34,927 bases of DNA from Clostridiaceae bacterium (GTDB lineage Bacteria > Bacillota > Clostridia > Oscillospirales > Acutalibacteraceae), in the NCBI GenBank assembly GCA_016292785.1, contig JAEDFL010000019.1, forward strand, positions 1 through 34,927. Direction: 5' to 3'. Below, one piece after another: positions 7,397 through 16,498 of the stretch. The translations under genes were made by a program, and so were the position numbers. How positions within the stretch are numbered: the stretch's first letter is position 1; the number at the start of each line of letters is the position of its first letter. The notes below the pieces were generated by a model. The model was not told the origin of the DNA. It searched no databases and saw only the letters and a program-made list of their open reading frames with translations.

Positions 7397-8386
7397 ATGG
7401 GAAAAAAACGTAACGGTAAAAGAAAACTTATGCGATATTTATCTATCGCTTTGTTGATAATTTTTCTTTTAACAGGTGCTTTTTTGCTTTTAGAATTATG
7501 GGAAAAGCGTCAAGGTAATTTCCCCGAGCAAGAACCGCAGGACACCGCAATAGAATATAACGGTGACAAGTATGTGATAAACGAAAGCGTCGAATCGTTT
7601 TTAATTATGGGACTTGATAAGTTTGAGGACGCCATAGACAACGAGTCCTATAACAACAATCAGCAGGCCGACTTTCTGATGCTTTTGGTTTTTGACAACG
7701 AAGAAAAGAAATGCACGGCGATTCATCTTAACCGTGATACTATGGTTGATATGAATATTCTGGGCGTTGCAGGTCAAAAGGTTGGCACAGTTTATAAACA
7801 GCTTGCGCTTGCGCATACCTACGGCAACGGTAAGGACGTAAGCTGCCGCAACACGGCTGATGCTGTTTCGGGACTTCTGAACGGAGTCAAGGTCAATCAC
7901 TATTTGTCAATTACCATGGACGCAGTTCCTGTTCTGAATGACCTTTTGGGCGGCGTTGAGGTTACCGTTCTGGACGATTTCACCGGAATTGACGATTCGC
8001 TTAAAAAGGGCGAAACGGTGACGCTTCACGGTGAGCAGGCGCTGACCTATGTCCGAACCCGTTACGGTCTTGAGGACAGCTCAAACAGCACCCGTATGGT
8101 ACGCCAGAAGCAGTATTTGAACGCAATATATGACAAGGGCATGCTCAGAATTGAAGAAGATGATGAGTTTGTGGTCGAGGCATCCGTTAAGCTGGCGGAC
8201 TATATTGTTTCCGACCGTTCCGTTAATCAGTTACAGGAGCTTACAAAAAAGCTGTCACAGTATGAGCTTACCGAAATTGACAGTATTGAAGGCAATTCAA
8301 AGGTCAAAAACGGCCTTATGGAGTTTTATCCCGATGCCGATTCGGTAGATGAAATTGTGTTTGATTTATTCTATAAAAAGAAGTAA
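7397..8386 (+). CDS. LytR-CpsA-Psr (LCP) family glycopolymer transferase
   Basis: A 329-residue membrane-anchored enzyme. LCP enzymes move undecaprenyl-linked glycopolymers onto peptidoglycan outside the membrane. One N-terminal helix (about residues 13-33, YLSIALLIIFLLTGAFLLLEL) is followed by the LCP domain. Conserved pieces are FLIMGLD, ADFLMLLVF, AIHLNRDTMVDM with the Arg-Asp pair, and LTYVRTRYGLEDSSNSTRMVRQKQYL with the phosphate-binding arginines. The LytR C-terminal domain is absent. In this operon it argues for a polymer attached to the wall (capsule) rather than a purely released one. GAGGAG precedes the ATG. Confidence 0.92.
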   Translation: MGKKRNGKRKLMRYLSIALLIIFLLTGAFLLLELWEKRQGNFPEQEPQDTAIEYNGDKYVINESVESFLIMGLDKFEDAIDNESYNNNQQADFLMLLVFDNEEKKCTAIHLNRDTMVDMNILGVAGQKVGTVYKQLALAHTYGNGKDVSCRNTADAVSGLLNGVKVNHYLSITMDAVPVLNDLLGGVEVTVLDDFTGIDDSLKKGETVTLHGEQALTYVRTRYGLEDSSNSTRMVRQKQYLNAIYDKGMLRIEEDDEFVVEASVKLADYIVSDRSVNQLQELTKKLSQYELTEIDSIEGNSKVKNGLMEFYPDADSVDEIVFDLFYKKK

Positions 8387-8406
8387 AAAAAGAAATGGAG
8401 GAGAGT

Positions 8407-9093
8407 ATGAAGGGCAAAATCAATTATTTAGTTTCCTCCGGTTCGACAAGTAAAAATCCCGATTCAGGAAGTGCGGTATATAAAAGTCCTGCATACCTTG
8501 GGGTAAAAAGAGGCTTTGATATCGTCTTTTCCCTGATATGCTTAATTGTATTTACAATTCCGATACTGTTGCTGATGCTGATAATCGTTATCGACAGTCC
8601 CGGCGCACCGCCTATTTACACTCAGGACAGAGTTGGTAAAAACGGCAAGATGTTTAAGTTCTACAAATTGCGTTCTATGGTACCCAATGCGGATCAGATG
8701 CTTGATTCGTTGCTTGACCAAAACGAAATGGAAGGTCCTGCGTTTAAGATTTCTGATGATCCTCGTATTACACGGGTTGGGCGGTTTATCAGAAAAACAT
8801 GTATTGATGAACTGCCTCAGCTCTGGAACATTTTAAAGGGAGATATGAGCTTTGTCGGACCGCGTCCGCCGCTTCCGAGAGAGGTCGAGCAGTACAATGA
8901 ATATCAGTTTGGCCGTTTGGCGGTCACTCCCGGACTGACTTGTTACTGGCAAATTCAGCCCGACAGAAACAGCCTTAGCTGTGATGAGTGGTTTGAAATG
9001 GATTTAAAGTATATCGAGGAGAGAAGCATTAAAACCGACTTGCTTATTTTATGTAAAACCGTTGGTGCCGTTCTGAACATGGAGGGTGTATAA
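8407..9093 (+). CDS. Undecaprenyl-phosphate sugar phosphotransferase (priming enzyme)
   Basis: A 228-residue monotopic phosphoglycosyltransferase that starts the repeat unit by moving a sugar-1-phosphate onto undecaprenyl phosphate. One membrane helix (about residues 35-63) is followed by the catalytic domain with YTQDRVGKNGKMFKFYKLRS, DDPRITRVGRFIRKTCIDEL, PQLWNILKGDMSFVGPRPPL and TPGLTCYWQI. The start at 8407 is chosen because GGAGG at 8397-8401 has correct spacing to it; the ATG at 8395 would overlap that site. It belongs to the WbaP/EpsL-type small catalytic core group; the sugar cannot be read from the sequence. The stop shares one base with the next ATG. Confidence 0.93.
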   Translation: MKGKINYLVSSGSTSKNPDSGSAVYKSPAYLGVKRGFDIVFSLICLIVFTIPILLLMLIIVIDSPGAPPIYTQDRVGKNGKMFKFYKLRSMVPNADQMLDSLLDQNEMEGPAFKISDDPRITRVGRFIRKTCIDELPQLWNILKGDMSFVGPRPPLPREVEQYNEYQFGRLAVTPGLTCYWQIQPDRNSLSCDEWFEMDLKYIEERSIKTDLLILCKTVGAVLNMEGV

Positions 9094-10235
9094 TGCCTCA
9101 GCGCAAAAACACAAAATTAAAGGTTGCTATGCTGGGACACAAACGTATTCCGTCACGAGAGGGCGGAGTTGAAATTGTTGTCGGCGAATTGGCAACACGA
9201 ATGGTTGCCTCAGGTCACGATGTCACCTGCTTTAACAGGGGAGGACATCATGTCAGCGGAGCCGATTTTGACGAAAAGGCTTTGAGCGAATACAAGGGAG
9301 TTAAGCTGAAGCGGGTTTTTACCGTTGACGTAAAGGGCTTAGCCGCTATGACCTCATCGTTTTTTGCCTCGGTTAAAGCCGCTTTCGGCAGGTTTGACGT
9401 TGTTCATTTTCATGCCGAGGGACCGTGCGCTATGCTTTGGTTACCCAAGCTGTTCGGCAAAAGATGCATTGCAACCGTTCACGGACTCGATCATCAACGG
9501 GCAAAATGGGGTAAATTAGCCTCGCTTTATATTTTTGCAGGTGAAAAATGTGCGGTAAAATTCGCAGATGAAATCATTGTTCTGAGCGAAAATATGCAAA
9601 AATATTTCGACGATACTTATTCAAGAAAAACCGTTTTTATACCTAACGGAGTAAACAAAAACACTCCTGTGTCCGCCGAGGAGATAACCGAGAAATTCAA
9701 TTTGAAAAAGGACGGTTATATTCTATATTTAGGCAGACTTGTTCCCGAAAAAGGTATTCATTATCTGATAGACGCCTTTAAAGGAATTGATACCGACAAG
9801 AAGCTCGTAATTGCAGGCGGTGCTTCCGACAGTACGGAATATGCAGACGATTTAAAAAAATCTTCCTGCGACAATATTGTTTTTACCGATTTTGTAAAAG
9901 GCAGACTGCTTGAGGAGCTTTATTCAAACGCTTATCTCTATGTTTTGCCCTCCGATCTTGAGGGTATGCCCCTGAGCTTGCTTGAGGCTATGAGCTACGG
10001 TAATTGCTGCGTCACATCCGATATTTACGAATGTGAAAGCGTTGTCGGCGAGTACGGAGTCACCTTTAAAAAGGGTGATGTCAATGACCTTAAAGAAAAG
10101 CTGGAATGGCTTTTATCCAATCCCGATATAGTCGAAAAATACAAATCACGCTCATCCGATTATGTTTGTAATAAGTTTAATTGGGATGAGGTAACGAAAA
10201 AAACGCTTGACCTGTATTACGGAGAAGAAAGATGA
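9093..10235 (+). CDS. GT4-family glycosyltransferase (first of four)
   Basis: A 380-residue retaining GT-B glycosyltransferase. The N-terminal acceptor domain starts VAMLGHKRIPSREGGVEIVV, with the Gly-Gly loop and FDVVHFHAEGP. The C-terminal donor domain has YILYLGRLVPEKGIHYLIDA and the EX7E motif EGMPLSLLE around residues 289-297. The start resembles the DUF1972-type rhamnosyl/glucosyltransferases that often act second in repeat-unit assembly, so it may act directly after the priming enzyme; this order is inference. It overlaps the genes on both sides (TAATG upstream, ATGA downstream). Confidence 0.9.
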   Translation: MPQRKNTKLKVAMLGHKRIPSREGGVEIVVGELATRMVASGHDVTCFNRGGHHVSGADFDEKALSEYKGVKLKRVFTVDVKGLAAMTSSFFASVKAAFGRFDVVHFHAEGPCAMLWLPKLFGKRCIATVHGLDHQRAKWGKLASLYIFAGEKCAVKFADEIIVLSENMQKYFDDTYSRKTVFIPNGVNKNTPVSAEEITEKFNLKKDGYILYLGRLVPEKGIHYLIDAFKGIDTDKKLVIAGGASDSTEYADDLKKSSCDNIVFTDFVKGRLLEELYSNAYLYVLPSDLEGMPLSLLEAMSYGNCCVTSDIYECESVVGEYGVTFKKGDVNDLKEKLEWLLSNPDIVEKYKSRSSDYVCNKFNWDEVTKKTLDLYYGEER

Positions 10236-11419
10236 AGGTTTTGCTTGTTAATAAATTTTTGTATTCGAAAGGCGGAGCCGAAACCTATGTTTTTAAGCTC
10301 GGCGAAACCTTGAAGAAGCACAATAACGAGGTTGAATATTTCGGTCTGGAAAACGAAAAGAATATTGTAGGCAACAGCGCAAACGCTTACGCTTCCGATA
10401 TGGATTTAACCGCAGGCATTTCCGAAAATCTATTGGCTCCGTTTAAAATAATTTATTCCGATCAAGCAAGGCGGCAAATCAAAAAAGTTCTGAAAAGCTT
10501 TGCTCCCGATGTGGTTCATCTTAACAATATTCAGTTTTATCTTACTCCGAGCATTATTCTTGAAATTGAAAAATACAGAAAAACTACCGGCAAAAGGGTA
10601 AAGATAGTTTACACAGCACATGACTATCAGCTTGTTTGTCCGAGTCACGGTATGTTTGATCCTGATATAAATATCTGCGAAAAATGCTTGTCGGGAAACT
10701 ATACCAACTGCATCAAAACAAGATGTATGAAAAATTCTTTGCCCAAGAGTATTTTAGCGGCAGCGGACGCTTATTTCTGGAAGCTTAGTCCGGCTTATTC
10801 TTATGTTGATACTATTATCTGCCCGTCGGAATTTTTAAAAAGCAAGCTTGATACACAGCCTCGCTTTAAATCCAAAACGGTCACACTTCATAATTTTATT
10901 GAAAAGCAAGGGACAGTCTCACAAAGCAAAAAGGGATATGTTTTGGAGTTCGGTCACCTATCTAAGGATAAAGGCACTCTCACATTGTTGGAGGCCGCAA
11001 AGCAAATGCCTGATGTCAAATTTGTTTTTGCCGGCTTTGGCAAAGCGGTTGACGAAATCAAAAAAGTGCCGAACGCCGAATATGTCGGCTTTAAAACAGG
11101 GGAGGAGCTTAACGAGCTTATTGCGAACGCTGTTGTTACCGTTTGCCCCTCCGAAATGTATGAAAACTGCCCGTATTCAGTTATGGAATCTCAACTGCTC
11201 GGCACACCTGTTGTGGGCGCAGATATCGGCGGTATTCCCGAGCTTATTAAACCCGGTGAAACCGGCGAGCTATTCGAGCCGGGCAACCATAATCAGCTTT
11301 TGAATAAACTGAATTCAGTGATACGATACGCTGATTATTATACGCAGAATTGCAAATCGGTCGAGTTTGAAACCCCGGATACCTATTATCAAAAGATATT
11401 GAAAATTTACGGAGAATGA
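10232..11419 (+). CDS. GT4-family glycosyltransferase with an inserted Cys cluster
   Basis: A 395-residue GT-B enzyme. The N-terminus LVNKFLYSKGGAETYVFKLG is typical of GT4. The donor domain has YVLEFGHLSKDKGTLTLLEA and the EX7E motif ENCPYSVME. A cysteine-rich insertion (about residues 148-165) follows the AHDYQLVCPSHGMF motif and reads CEKCLSGNYTNCIKTRCM. This insertion recurs in a GT4 subgroup and may bind metal or stabilise the fold. The acceptor and donor sugars are unknown. The gene starts inside the stop of its neighbour (ATGA). Confidence 0.9.
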   Translation: MKVLLVNKFLYSKGGAETYVFKLGETLKKHNNEVEYFGLENEKNIVGNSANAYASDMDLTAGISENLLAPFKIIYSDQARRQIKKVLKSFAPDVVHLNNIQFYLTPSIILEIEKYRKTTGKRVKIVYTAHDYQLVCPSHGMFDPDINICEKCLSGNYTNCIKTRCMKNSLPKSILAAADAYFWKLSPAYSYVDTIICPSEFLKSKLDTQPRFKSKTVTLHNFIEKQGTVSQSKKGYVLEFGHLSKDKGTLTLLEAAKQMPDVKFVFAGFGKAVDEIKKVPNAEYVGFKTGEELNELIANAVVTVCPSEMYENCPYSVMESQLLGTPVVGADIGGIPELIKPGETGELFEPGNHNQLLNKLNSVIRYADYYTQNCKSVEFETPDTYYQKILKIYGE

Positions 11420-11420
11420 T

Positions 11421-12602
11421 ATGAAGATTTATGAAATCGGCACCGGCTACACTCCGATACCGGCTAAAGTTGCCGCCGCAACCGAAAGCGTGGTTGAGGA
11501 GCTGACAAAAGCTTTTATCCAAAAAAAGATTGATGTCGAAGTGGTAGATATTTCTGCTAATGACAGAGTGCCGAACAGCTTGCCGATAACCGAGGTTATA
11601 GTGCCGTCGATTTTCACTAAATCCGATATCAGCTTAGGTATTATTCATAAGGTTAAGAGAGTAGTTTATTCGGTTGCGCTTGCTTTAAAATTAAAGAAGA
11701 TTTTGAAGCAGACCGATCAAAAAACCGTTCTTCATTTTCATAATCAATACAACATCTATTTCTTTTTGAAGCTCGTAAAAAAAGAGCTTCGTGATAAAGC
11801 GATTATAGCATATACCAACCACAACGGCTTTTGGTCGTTGCCGTTTGAGGAAGCAAAATCAACCCTGCAATCCCGATATTTCCAGGAAATCGAGGGAATG
11901 AAGAACGCTGATCTGATCTTTGTTTTAAACCCCAAAATGAAAAACAATATTGTTGAGAATCTGGGCATTGATGAAAACAAGGTTATCAGAATCAACAACG
12001 GCGTTAATACCGATGTTTATGCTCCCTTGAGCAGTGAACAAATCGAAAAGGTTAAAGAAAAGCTTAATTTAAAAAATAAGAGGATTATTTTACAGGTCGG
12101 CTCTGTCAATGAGAATAAAGGGCAGGGCAGAGCGGTTAAAATGATCGCACCGCTGTTAAGAGAGAACAGTGATACTGTGTATGCTTTTGCAGGCGATATC
12201 GTTTCACAGGAGTATTATCAGGAGGTTCTGAGAACAGCCAAAGAAGAAAAGGTTGAAAATCAGGTTGTGTATCTCGGCACCTTCAGCCCCGGAGAGGAAA
12301 TGAACGGGCTTTACAATATTGCAGATACCGCAATTTTTGTATCCCGGTATGAGGGCTTCAGCCTTGCTTGCATTGAATCAATTTCCGCAGGAGTTCCCGT
12401 TGTGCTTTGCTCCGATTACTTATCCTCCTTCGGTGACGGAAGTATTCTCACCGAAAGACAAGATGTTGCGGATCGGATCAGGCAGCTGTTGAATGATGGC
12501 GACTTACTGAAAGAAATAAAGCAAGCTGCCAGAAAAAATGCGGTTGAGAATTTTACATGGTCGAAAACAGCTCAGAAATATTTTGATAATTTTAATATAT
12601 AA
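11421..12602 (+). CDS. GT4-family glycosyltransferase (third of four)
   Basis: A 393-residue GT-B enzyme. The N-terminal domain begins MKIYEIGTGYTPIPAKVAAA and contains VLHFHNQYNIYF and AYTNHNGFW. The C-terminal domain has RIILQVGSVNENKGQGRAVK and the EX7E motif EGFSLACIE. It is one base after the previous stop, with CGGAGA as ribosome binding site. It presumably adds one sugar of the repeat unit on the cytoplasmic face; linkage and donor cannot be predicted from sequence. Confidence 0.88.
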   Translation: MKIYEIGTGYTPIPAKVAAATESVVEELTKAFIQKKIDVEVVDISANDRVPNSLPITEVIVPSIFTKSDISLGIIHKVKRVVYSVALALKLKKILKQTDQKTVLHFHNQYNIYFFLKLVKKELRDKAIIAYTNHNGFWSLPFEEAKSTLQSRYFQEIEGMKNADLIFVLNPKMKNNIVENLGIDENKVIRINNGVNTDVYAPLSSEQIEKVKEKLNLKNKRIILQVGSVNENKGQGRAVKMIAPLLRENSDTVYAFAGDIVSQEYYQEVLRTAKEEKVENQVVYLGTFSPGEEMNGLYNIADTAIFVSRYEGFSLACIESISAGVPVVLCSDYLSSFGDGSILTERQDVADRIRQLLNDGDLLKEIKQAARKNAVENFTWSKTAQKYFDNFNI

Positions 12603-12612
12603 GGTGAATTAA

Positions 12613-13686
12613 ATGTCAAAAAAATTAAACGGAACGGTAATTGTAACATATCGCTGTAATGCTAAATGCACCATGTGTAACCGATATAAGGTTCCGTCAA
12701 AGCCGGAGGAAGAAATTTCTCTTGAAACTGTTAAAAAGCTCCCTGAAATGTATTTCACCAATATCACAGGCGGCGAACCCTTTATCCGTGATGATTTGAA
12801 GGATATTGTCCGTGAGCTTTATAAAAAGAGCGATCGGATTGTTATATCCACAAACGGATTTTTTACCGATAAAATCGTAGACCTCTGCAAGGAATTTCCT
12901 CAGATAGGTGTCAGAATTTCTATCGAAGGTCTTGAACAGACAAATAACGAGATCCGAGGACTTGAGGACGGATATAACCGAGGTTACACAACGCTTAAAA
13001 AACTCGTTGATATGGGTATGCAGGATGTCGGCTTCGGTATGACCGTTCAGGACAGAAATGCCGCCGATTTAGTTCCTCTTTACAACATATCCGACGAGCT
13101 CGGTATGGAATTTGCGACAGCCTCGCTTCATAACAGCTTTTATTTTGTTGAATCTCACAATATAATCAAAGACCGTCTTATGGTCGCTCAGAATTTTGAG
13201 GATCTTATCAACCGCTTGCTTGAATCTAACAGTCCCAAAAAGTGGTTTAGAGCATATTTTAATCACGGACTTATCAATTATATTTTTTCACAAAAACGCT
13301 TGTTGCCTTGCGATATGAGCTTCGACACGTTTTTCATTGATCCGTACGGCGATGTTATGCCGTGTAACGGTACTAAAGAAAAGCAGGTTATGGGAAACCT
13401 TAACGAGCAAAGCTGGGACGAGCTTTGGAACAGCGAGCAGGCAGAAAAGGTGAGAAAGTTTGTAAGAAACTGCGACAGAAACTGCTGGATGATAGGCTCT
13501 GTTTCACCTGCTATGCACAAATATATTTATAAGCCTGCATTGTGGGTTGTTAAACATAAGTTTTTACGATTCTTCAAAAAGAAAAAGTATTCCATGTATG
13601 AGAATAAAATTGTCCGTGACCTGCGTGACGGTAAGGTGACCAAAGAGGAGCTTGACGCTTGTTCAACCTGCGAAGGGTGTAAATGA
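12613..13686 (+). CDS. Radical SAM/SPASM-domain protein in the polysaccharide operon
   Basis: A 357-residue protein with the radical SAM iron-sulphur motif CNAKCTMC (Cys15, Cys19, Cys22), followed by the SAM-binding ITGGEPF at about residues 52-58. The C-terminal part has a SPASM-like layout: FIDPYGDVMPCNGT, then MGNLNEQSWDELWNSEQAEK, then CDRNCW, and a terminal CSTCEGCK. Such proteins bind extra iron-sulphur clusters and carry out difficult radical chemistry on peptides or sugars. Inside a glycosyltransferase operon it may modify a sugar or lipid-linked intermediate, or act on a protein; this is unproven. Spacing is 10 bp from the upstream gene and 13 bp to the downstream one, so it is firmly part of the operon. 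Confidence 0.88.
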   Translation: MSKKLNGTVIVTYRCNAKCTMCNRYKVPSKPEEEISLETVKKLPEMYFTNITGGEPFIRDDLKDIVRELYKKSDRIVISTNGFFTDKIVDLCKEFPQIGVRISIEGLEQTNNEIRGLEDGYNRGYTTLKKLVDMGMQDVGFGMTVQDRNAADLVPLYNISDELGMEFATASLHNSFYFVESHNIIKDRLMVAQNFEDLINRLLESNSPKKWFRAYFNHGLINYIFSQKRLLPCDMSFDTFFIDPYGDVMPCNGTKEKQVMGNLNEQSWDELWNSEQAEKVRKFVRNCDRNCWMIGSVSPAMHKYIYKPALWVVKHKFLRFFKKKKYSMYENKIVRDLRDGKVTKEELDACSTCEGCK

Positions 13687-13699
13687 GGTGTGATTTAAC

Positions 13700-14413
13700 T
13701 TGATCAGAAAGCTTATTTGTTCTTTGATATACAAAGAAAAAGCAGATTCGGAAAGCTTTGTAAAGTTTCTTCGTCAAAAAGGTGCTTCAGTCGGTGAGGA
13801 TGTCAGGTTTTTTTCACCGATGAAATCAACTGTTGATTTACAAACACCGTGGCTTATCACTATCGGCAATCATGTTAATATCACACAGGGAGTTGTTATC
13901 CTGACTCATGATTATTCATGGTCTGTTTTAAAGCGTTTACCTAAGAATAACGGCAGGATTTTAGGAGCGCAAAGTCCCGTTAAAATAGGCGACAATGTTT
14001 TTATCGGAATGAATACCGTTATTACAAGAGGCGTTACGATCGGAAATAACGTCGTGATAGGAACAAACAGCGTCGTTACATCGGATTGTGAAGACAACAG
14101 CGTTTACGCAGGTAATCCCGCAAAAAAGATAATGGATATTGACGAGTATCTTATGAAACGAGAAGCAAAGCAAATCCAAGAAGCAAAGCAAATGGCTTTA
14201 TGTTATTTTGAAAAGTTCGGCGAGAAACCGCCTGTTGAGGTTTTTAAAGAGTATTTTATGCTGTTTTTGACCGCTGAGGAAGCGGAAAAAATTCCGATTT
14301 TTAAATCACAGCTGAAAACCTGCGGCAATTATGAGGACAGCATAGCTTATATGAAAAACAATCCGCCCGTTTTTTCGGGATATGAAGCTTTTTTGAACGA
14401 GTGTTTTAAATAA
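13700..14413 (+). CDS. Left-handed beta-helix (hexapeptide) O-acyltransferase
   Basis: A 237-residue protein of the LbH acyltransferase superfamily, related to maltose/galactoside-type acetyltransferases. Hexapeptide turns are clear in IGNHVNITQGVVILTHD, KIGDNVFIGMNTVITRGVTI and GNNVVIGTNSVVTSD, ending YAGNPAKKI at about residue 143. HD in ILTHDYSW contains the usual catalytic-type His. The start appears to be TTG at 13700 with GAGGTG about 10 bp upstream; no in-frame ATG gives a better N-terminus. A C-terminal extension of about 85 residues follows the beta-helix. It probably acetylates a sugar of the repeat unit. Confidence 0.85.
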   Translation: MIRKLICSLIYKEKADSESFVKFLRQKGASVGEDVRFFSPMKSTVDLQTPWLITIGNHVNITQGVVILTHDYSWSVLKRLPKNNGRILGAQSPVKIGDNVFIGMNTVITRGVTIGNNVVIGTNSVVTSDCEDNSVYAGNPAKKIMDIDEYLMKREAKQIQEAKQMALCYFEKFGEKPPVEVFKEYFMLFLTAEEAEKIPIFKSQLKTCGNYEDSIAYMKNNPPVFSGYEAFLNECFK

Positions 14414-14425
14414 CCTGAGGTAAAT

Positions 14426-15445
14426 ATGATTATTGTTTCTAATTCATTAACCGAAAAGGTTGATGAAGGCTGTTTGAAAATAACGTACAATCTTATTAAA
14501 AGATTGAAAAAATTGCATAGCGATATTTTTGTTGTTACCTATGACCGCAAATCCGTGCTTTCGGATAAGCATATGGAAATAAATAAGCTGATGTTAAACG
14601 GCGAGCTGTTTTCACTCATAAAAAGAAAAAAAGAAAAGGTTTTGTATGTACCTTTTCCGGCAAAGCCCATCGCCACGGCAATCAGGATTTTTATAATGTC
14701 CTTGATGTGCCGAAACGGACTTGACGTTACATTGCCCCTTAAAAATGCGGCTAAAGGCATTTCAAAGCTTTTGATAAGATTAAGTAATGCAAACCTCATC
14801 GTTTTTTCTAAGGAATCCGAGAATTTTTATAAAAGCATTGTACCGCAAAATAGAATTAAATATATAAAGACAGGCGTTGATACCAAAAAATTCGTACCCG
14901 TGACCGATGATGAAAAAAAGCGTTTAAAGATAAAATACGGCTTTAATTCCGAAAAACCGCTGATTCTTCATGTAGGTCATTTGAATGAGGGCAGGAATAT
15001 TCAGACCTTATTGAATATCAAACCCGAATATCAAGTGCTTTTAGTCGTGAGTACATTGACTAAAGATGAGCAGGATTCAGCTTTAAAAGAAAAACTGCTT
15101 TCAAAAGATAATATAAAAATATTTGAGTCATATATCCCCGAAATTCAGGAGATATATCAAATGAGCGATTTGTACTTTTTCCCCGTGAAAGAGGACGGTC
15201 ATTGTATAGATGTTCCGCTCTCCTGCCTTGAGGCGGCGTCGTGCGATTTACCTGTTGTCACGACCGACTTCGGTGAAATGAAGGAATTTATTGATAAACC
15301 CGGATTTTACCGTATAAATGATTTTGACGAAAACGGTTTAAACGGTTTGATTGAATATGTGTTACGAAGTGAGCCTTATTCAACGCGGAAATCTGTGCTT
15401 CAATATGATTGGGATAATTGCATTTCCGATTTTTCCGTAACATAG
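14426..15445 (+). CDS. Divergent GT4-like glycosyltransferase (fourth)
   Basis: A 339-residue GT-B-like protein. The donor domain is recognisable: YIKTGVDTKKFVPVTDDEKK, PLILHVGHLNEGRNIQTLLN, and a modified EX7E region DGHCIDVPLSCLEAASCDLP in which the first Glu position is not standard. The N-terminal half is shorter and less typical than in the three preceding GT4 proteins. It could transfer a sugar or be a weakly active member. It is 12 bp after the acyltransferase gene and 15 bp before the GT2 gene. Confidence 0.82.
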   Translation: MIIVSNSLTEKVDEGCLKITYNLIKRLKKLHSDIFVVTYDRKSVLSDKHMEINKLMLNGELFSLIKRKKEKVLYVPFPAKPIATAIRIFIMSLMCRNGLDVTLPLKNAAKGISKLLIRLSNANLIVFSKESENFYKSIVPQNRIKYIKTGVDTKKFVPVTDDEKKRLKIKYGFNSEKPLILHVGHLNEGRNIQTLLNIKPEYQVLLVVSTLTKDEQDSALKEKLLSKDNIKIFESYIPEIQEIYQMSDLYFFPVKEDGHCIDVPLSCLEAASCDLPVVTTDFGEMKEFIDKPGFYRINDFDENGLNGLIEYVLRSEPYSTRKSVLQYDWDNCISDFSVT

Positions 15446-15460
15446 TGTGGGAGTTTTGCT

Positions 15461-16477
15461 ATGATAGACAATCCTTTAGTTTCAGTTGTTGTGCCTGTAT
15501 ATAATGTTGAAAAGTATCTGGACAGATGCGTTCAATCCGTTGTAAATCAAACATATGAAAACCTTGAAATTATCCTCGTTGATGACGGTTCAACAGACAA
15601 AAGTGCGCCGTTGTGTGATAGTTGGGCAAAGGCCGACAGCAGAATTAAAGTTGTTCATAAAAAAAATTCCGGCTTGGGCATGGCGAGGAACACAGGCTTG
15701 GAATCGGCGTGCGGAAAATATATTTTCTTTTTCGACAGCGATGATTATGTCAATGTTGAAACCGTCGAAAAGTGCGTTGCGACAGCCGAGAAAAACAACA
15801 GCGAGGTTGTGATTTACGGTCTGTGCGATGTCTATGATGACGGAAAGACTTCCGAAAAAGAGATTGTAACCGAAAAAACCGTTTTTGTCGGCGATGAGGT
15901 TAAAAATGAGGTCTTGCCCGGAATGTTCACCTATTCAATGGGCTTCGGCATAAGCTCATGCGGGAAGATGTACAGCTTAAAAAAAATCAAAGAATTAAGC
16001 TTGAAATTCAAATCCGAAAAGGAGATTATTTCCGAGGACGCCTATTTCATTTTAGAGCTGTTTCCTCATATCAATAATGTTTCGGTAATTAAAGAAAGCC
16101 TGTATTATTATTATAAGAGGAGCAATTCGCTGACTCACTCATATAAGGCGGACAGGCAAAAGAAGAACGATATTTTTCTTGTCAGGTGCATTGAGCTTGC
16201 TAATCAAAACAATCTTTCTCAGGACGTAACAGATCACATTACCGCAAGGTATCATATGTATTCAATTTCTGCGATGAAGCAAATTGCGGCGTCGGATTTA
16301 TCCGCCAAGGAGAAAGAGCTTGAATTAAACATGGTTATGAAAAGCAAGGTGCTGCACGACAGCTTGACCGGCGGAGCGTTAAGGCTTCATAACAAAAAGC
16401 TTAAACTGTTTTATGTTTTTTTAAAACACAAATGTTATTTCGCTTGTAAATTGTTTTTATTGTTAAAAAGAAATTAG
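15461..16477 (+). CDS. GT2-family glycosyltransferase
   Basis: A 338-residue inverting GT-A enzyme. The N-terminal catalytic domain has VSVVVPVYNVEKYLDRCVQS, IILVDDGSTDKS, NSGLGMARNTGLE and the metal-binding IFFFDSDDYV at about residues 88-97. The C-terminal part, about 120 residues, has no catalytic motif and may bind acceptor. It resembles EpsJ/CapH-like transferases. It likely adds a late sugar of the repeat unit. Confidence 0.92.
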   Translation: MIDNPLVSVVVPVYNVEKYLDRCVQSVVNQTYENLEIILVDDGSTDKSAPLCDSWAKADSRIKVVHKKNSGLGMARNTGLESACGKYIFFFDSDDYVNVETVEKCVATAEKNNSEVVIYGLCDVYDDGKTSEKEIVTEKTVFVGDEVKNEVLPGMFTYSMGFGISSCGKMYSLKKIKELSLKFKSEKEIISEDAYFILELFPHINNVSVIKESLYYYYKRSNSLTHSYKADRQKKNDIFLVRCIELANQNNLSQDVTDHITARYHMYSISAMKQIAASDLSAKEKELELNMVMKSKVLHDSLTGGALRLHNKKLKLFYVFLKHKCYFACKLFLLLKRN

Positions 16478-16498
16478 TATTAAGGAGAACGACTTTCT

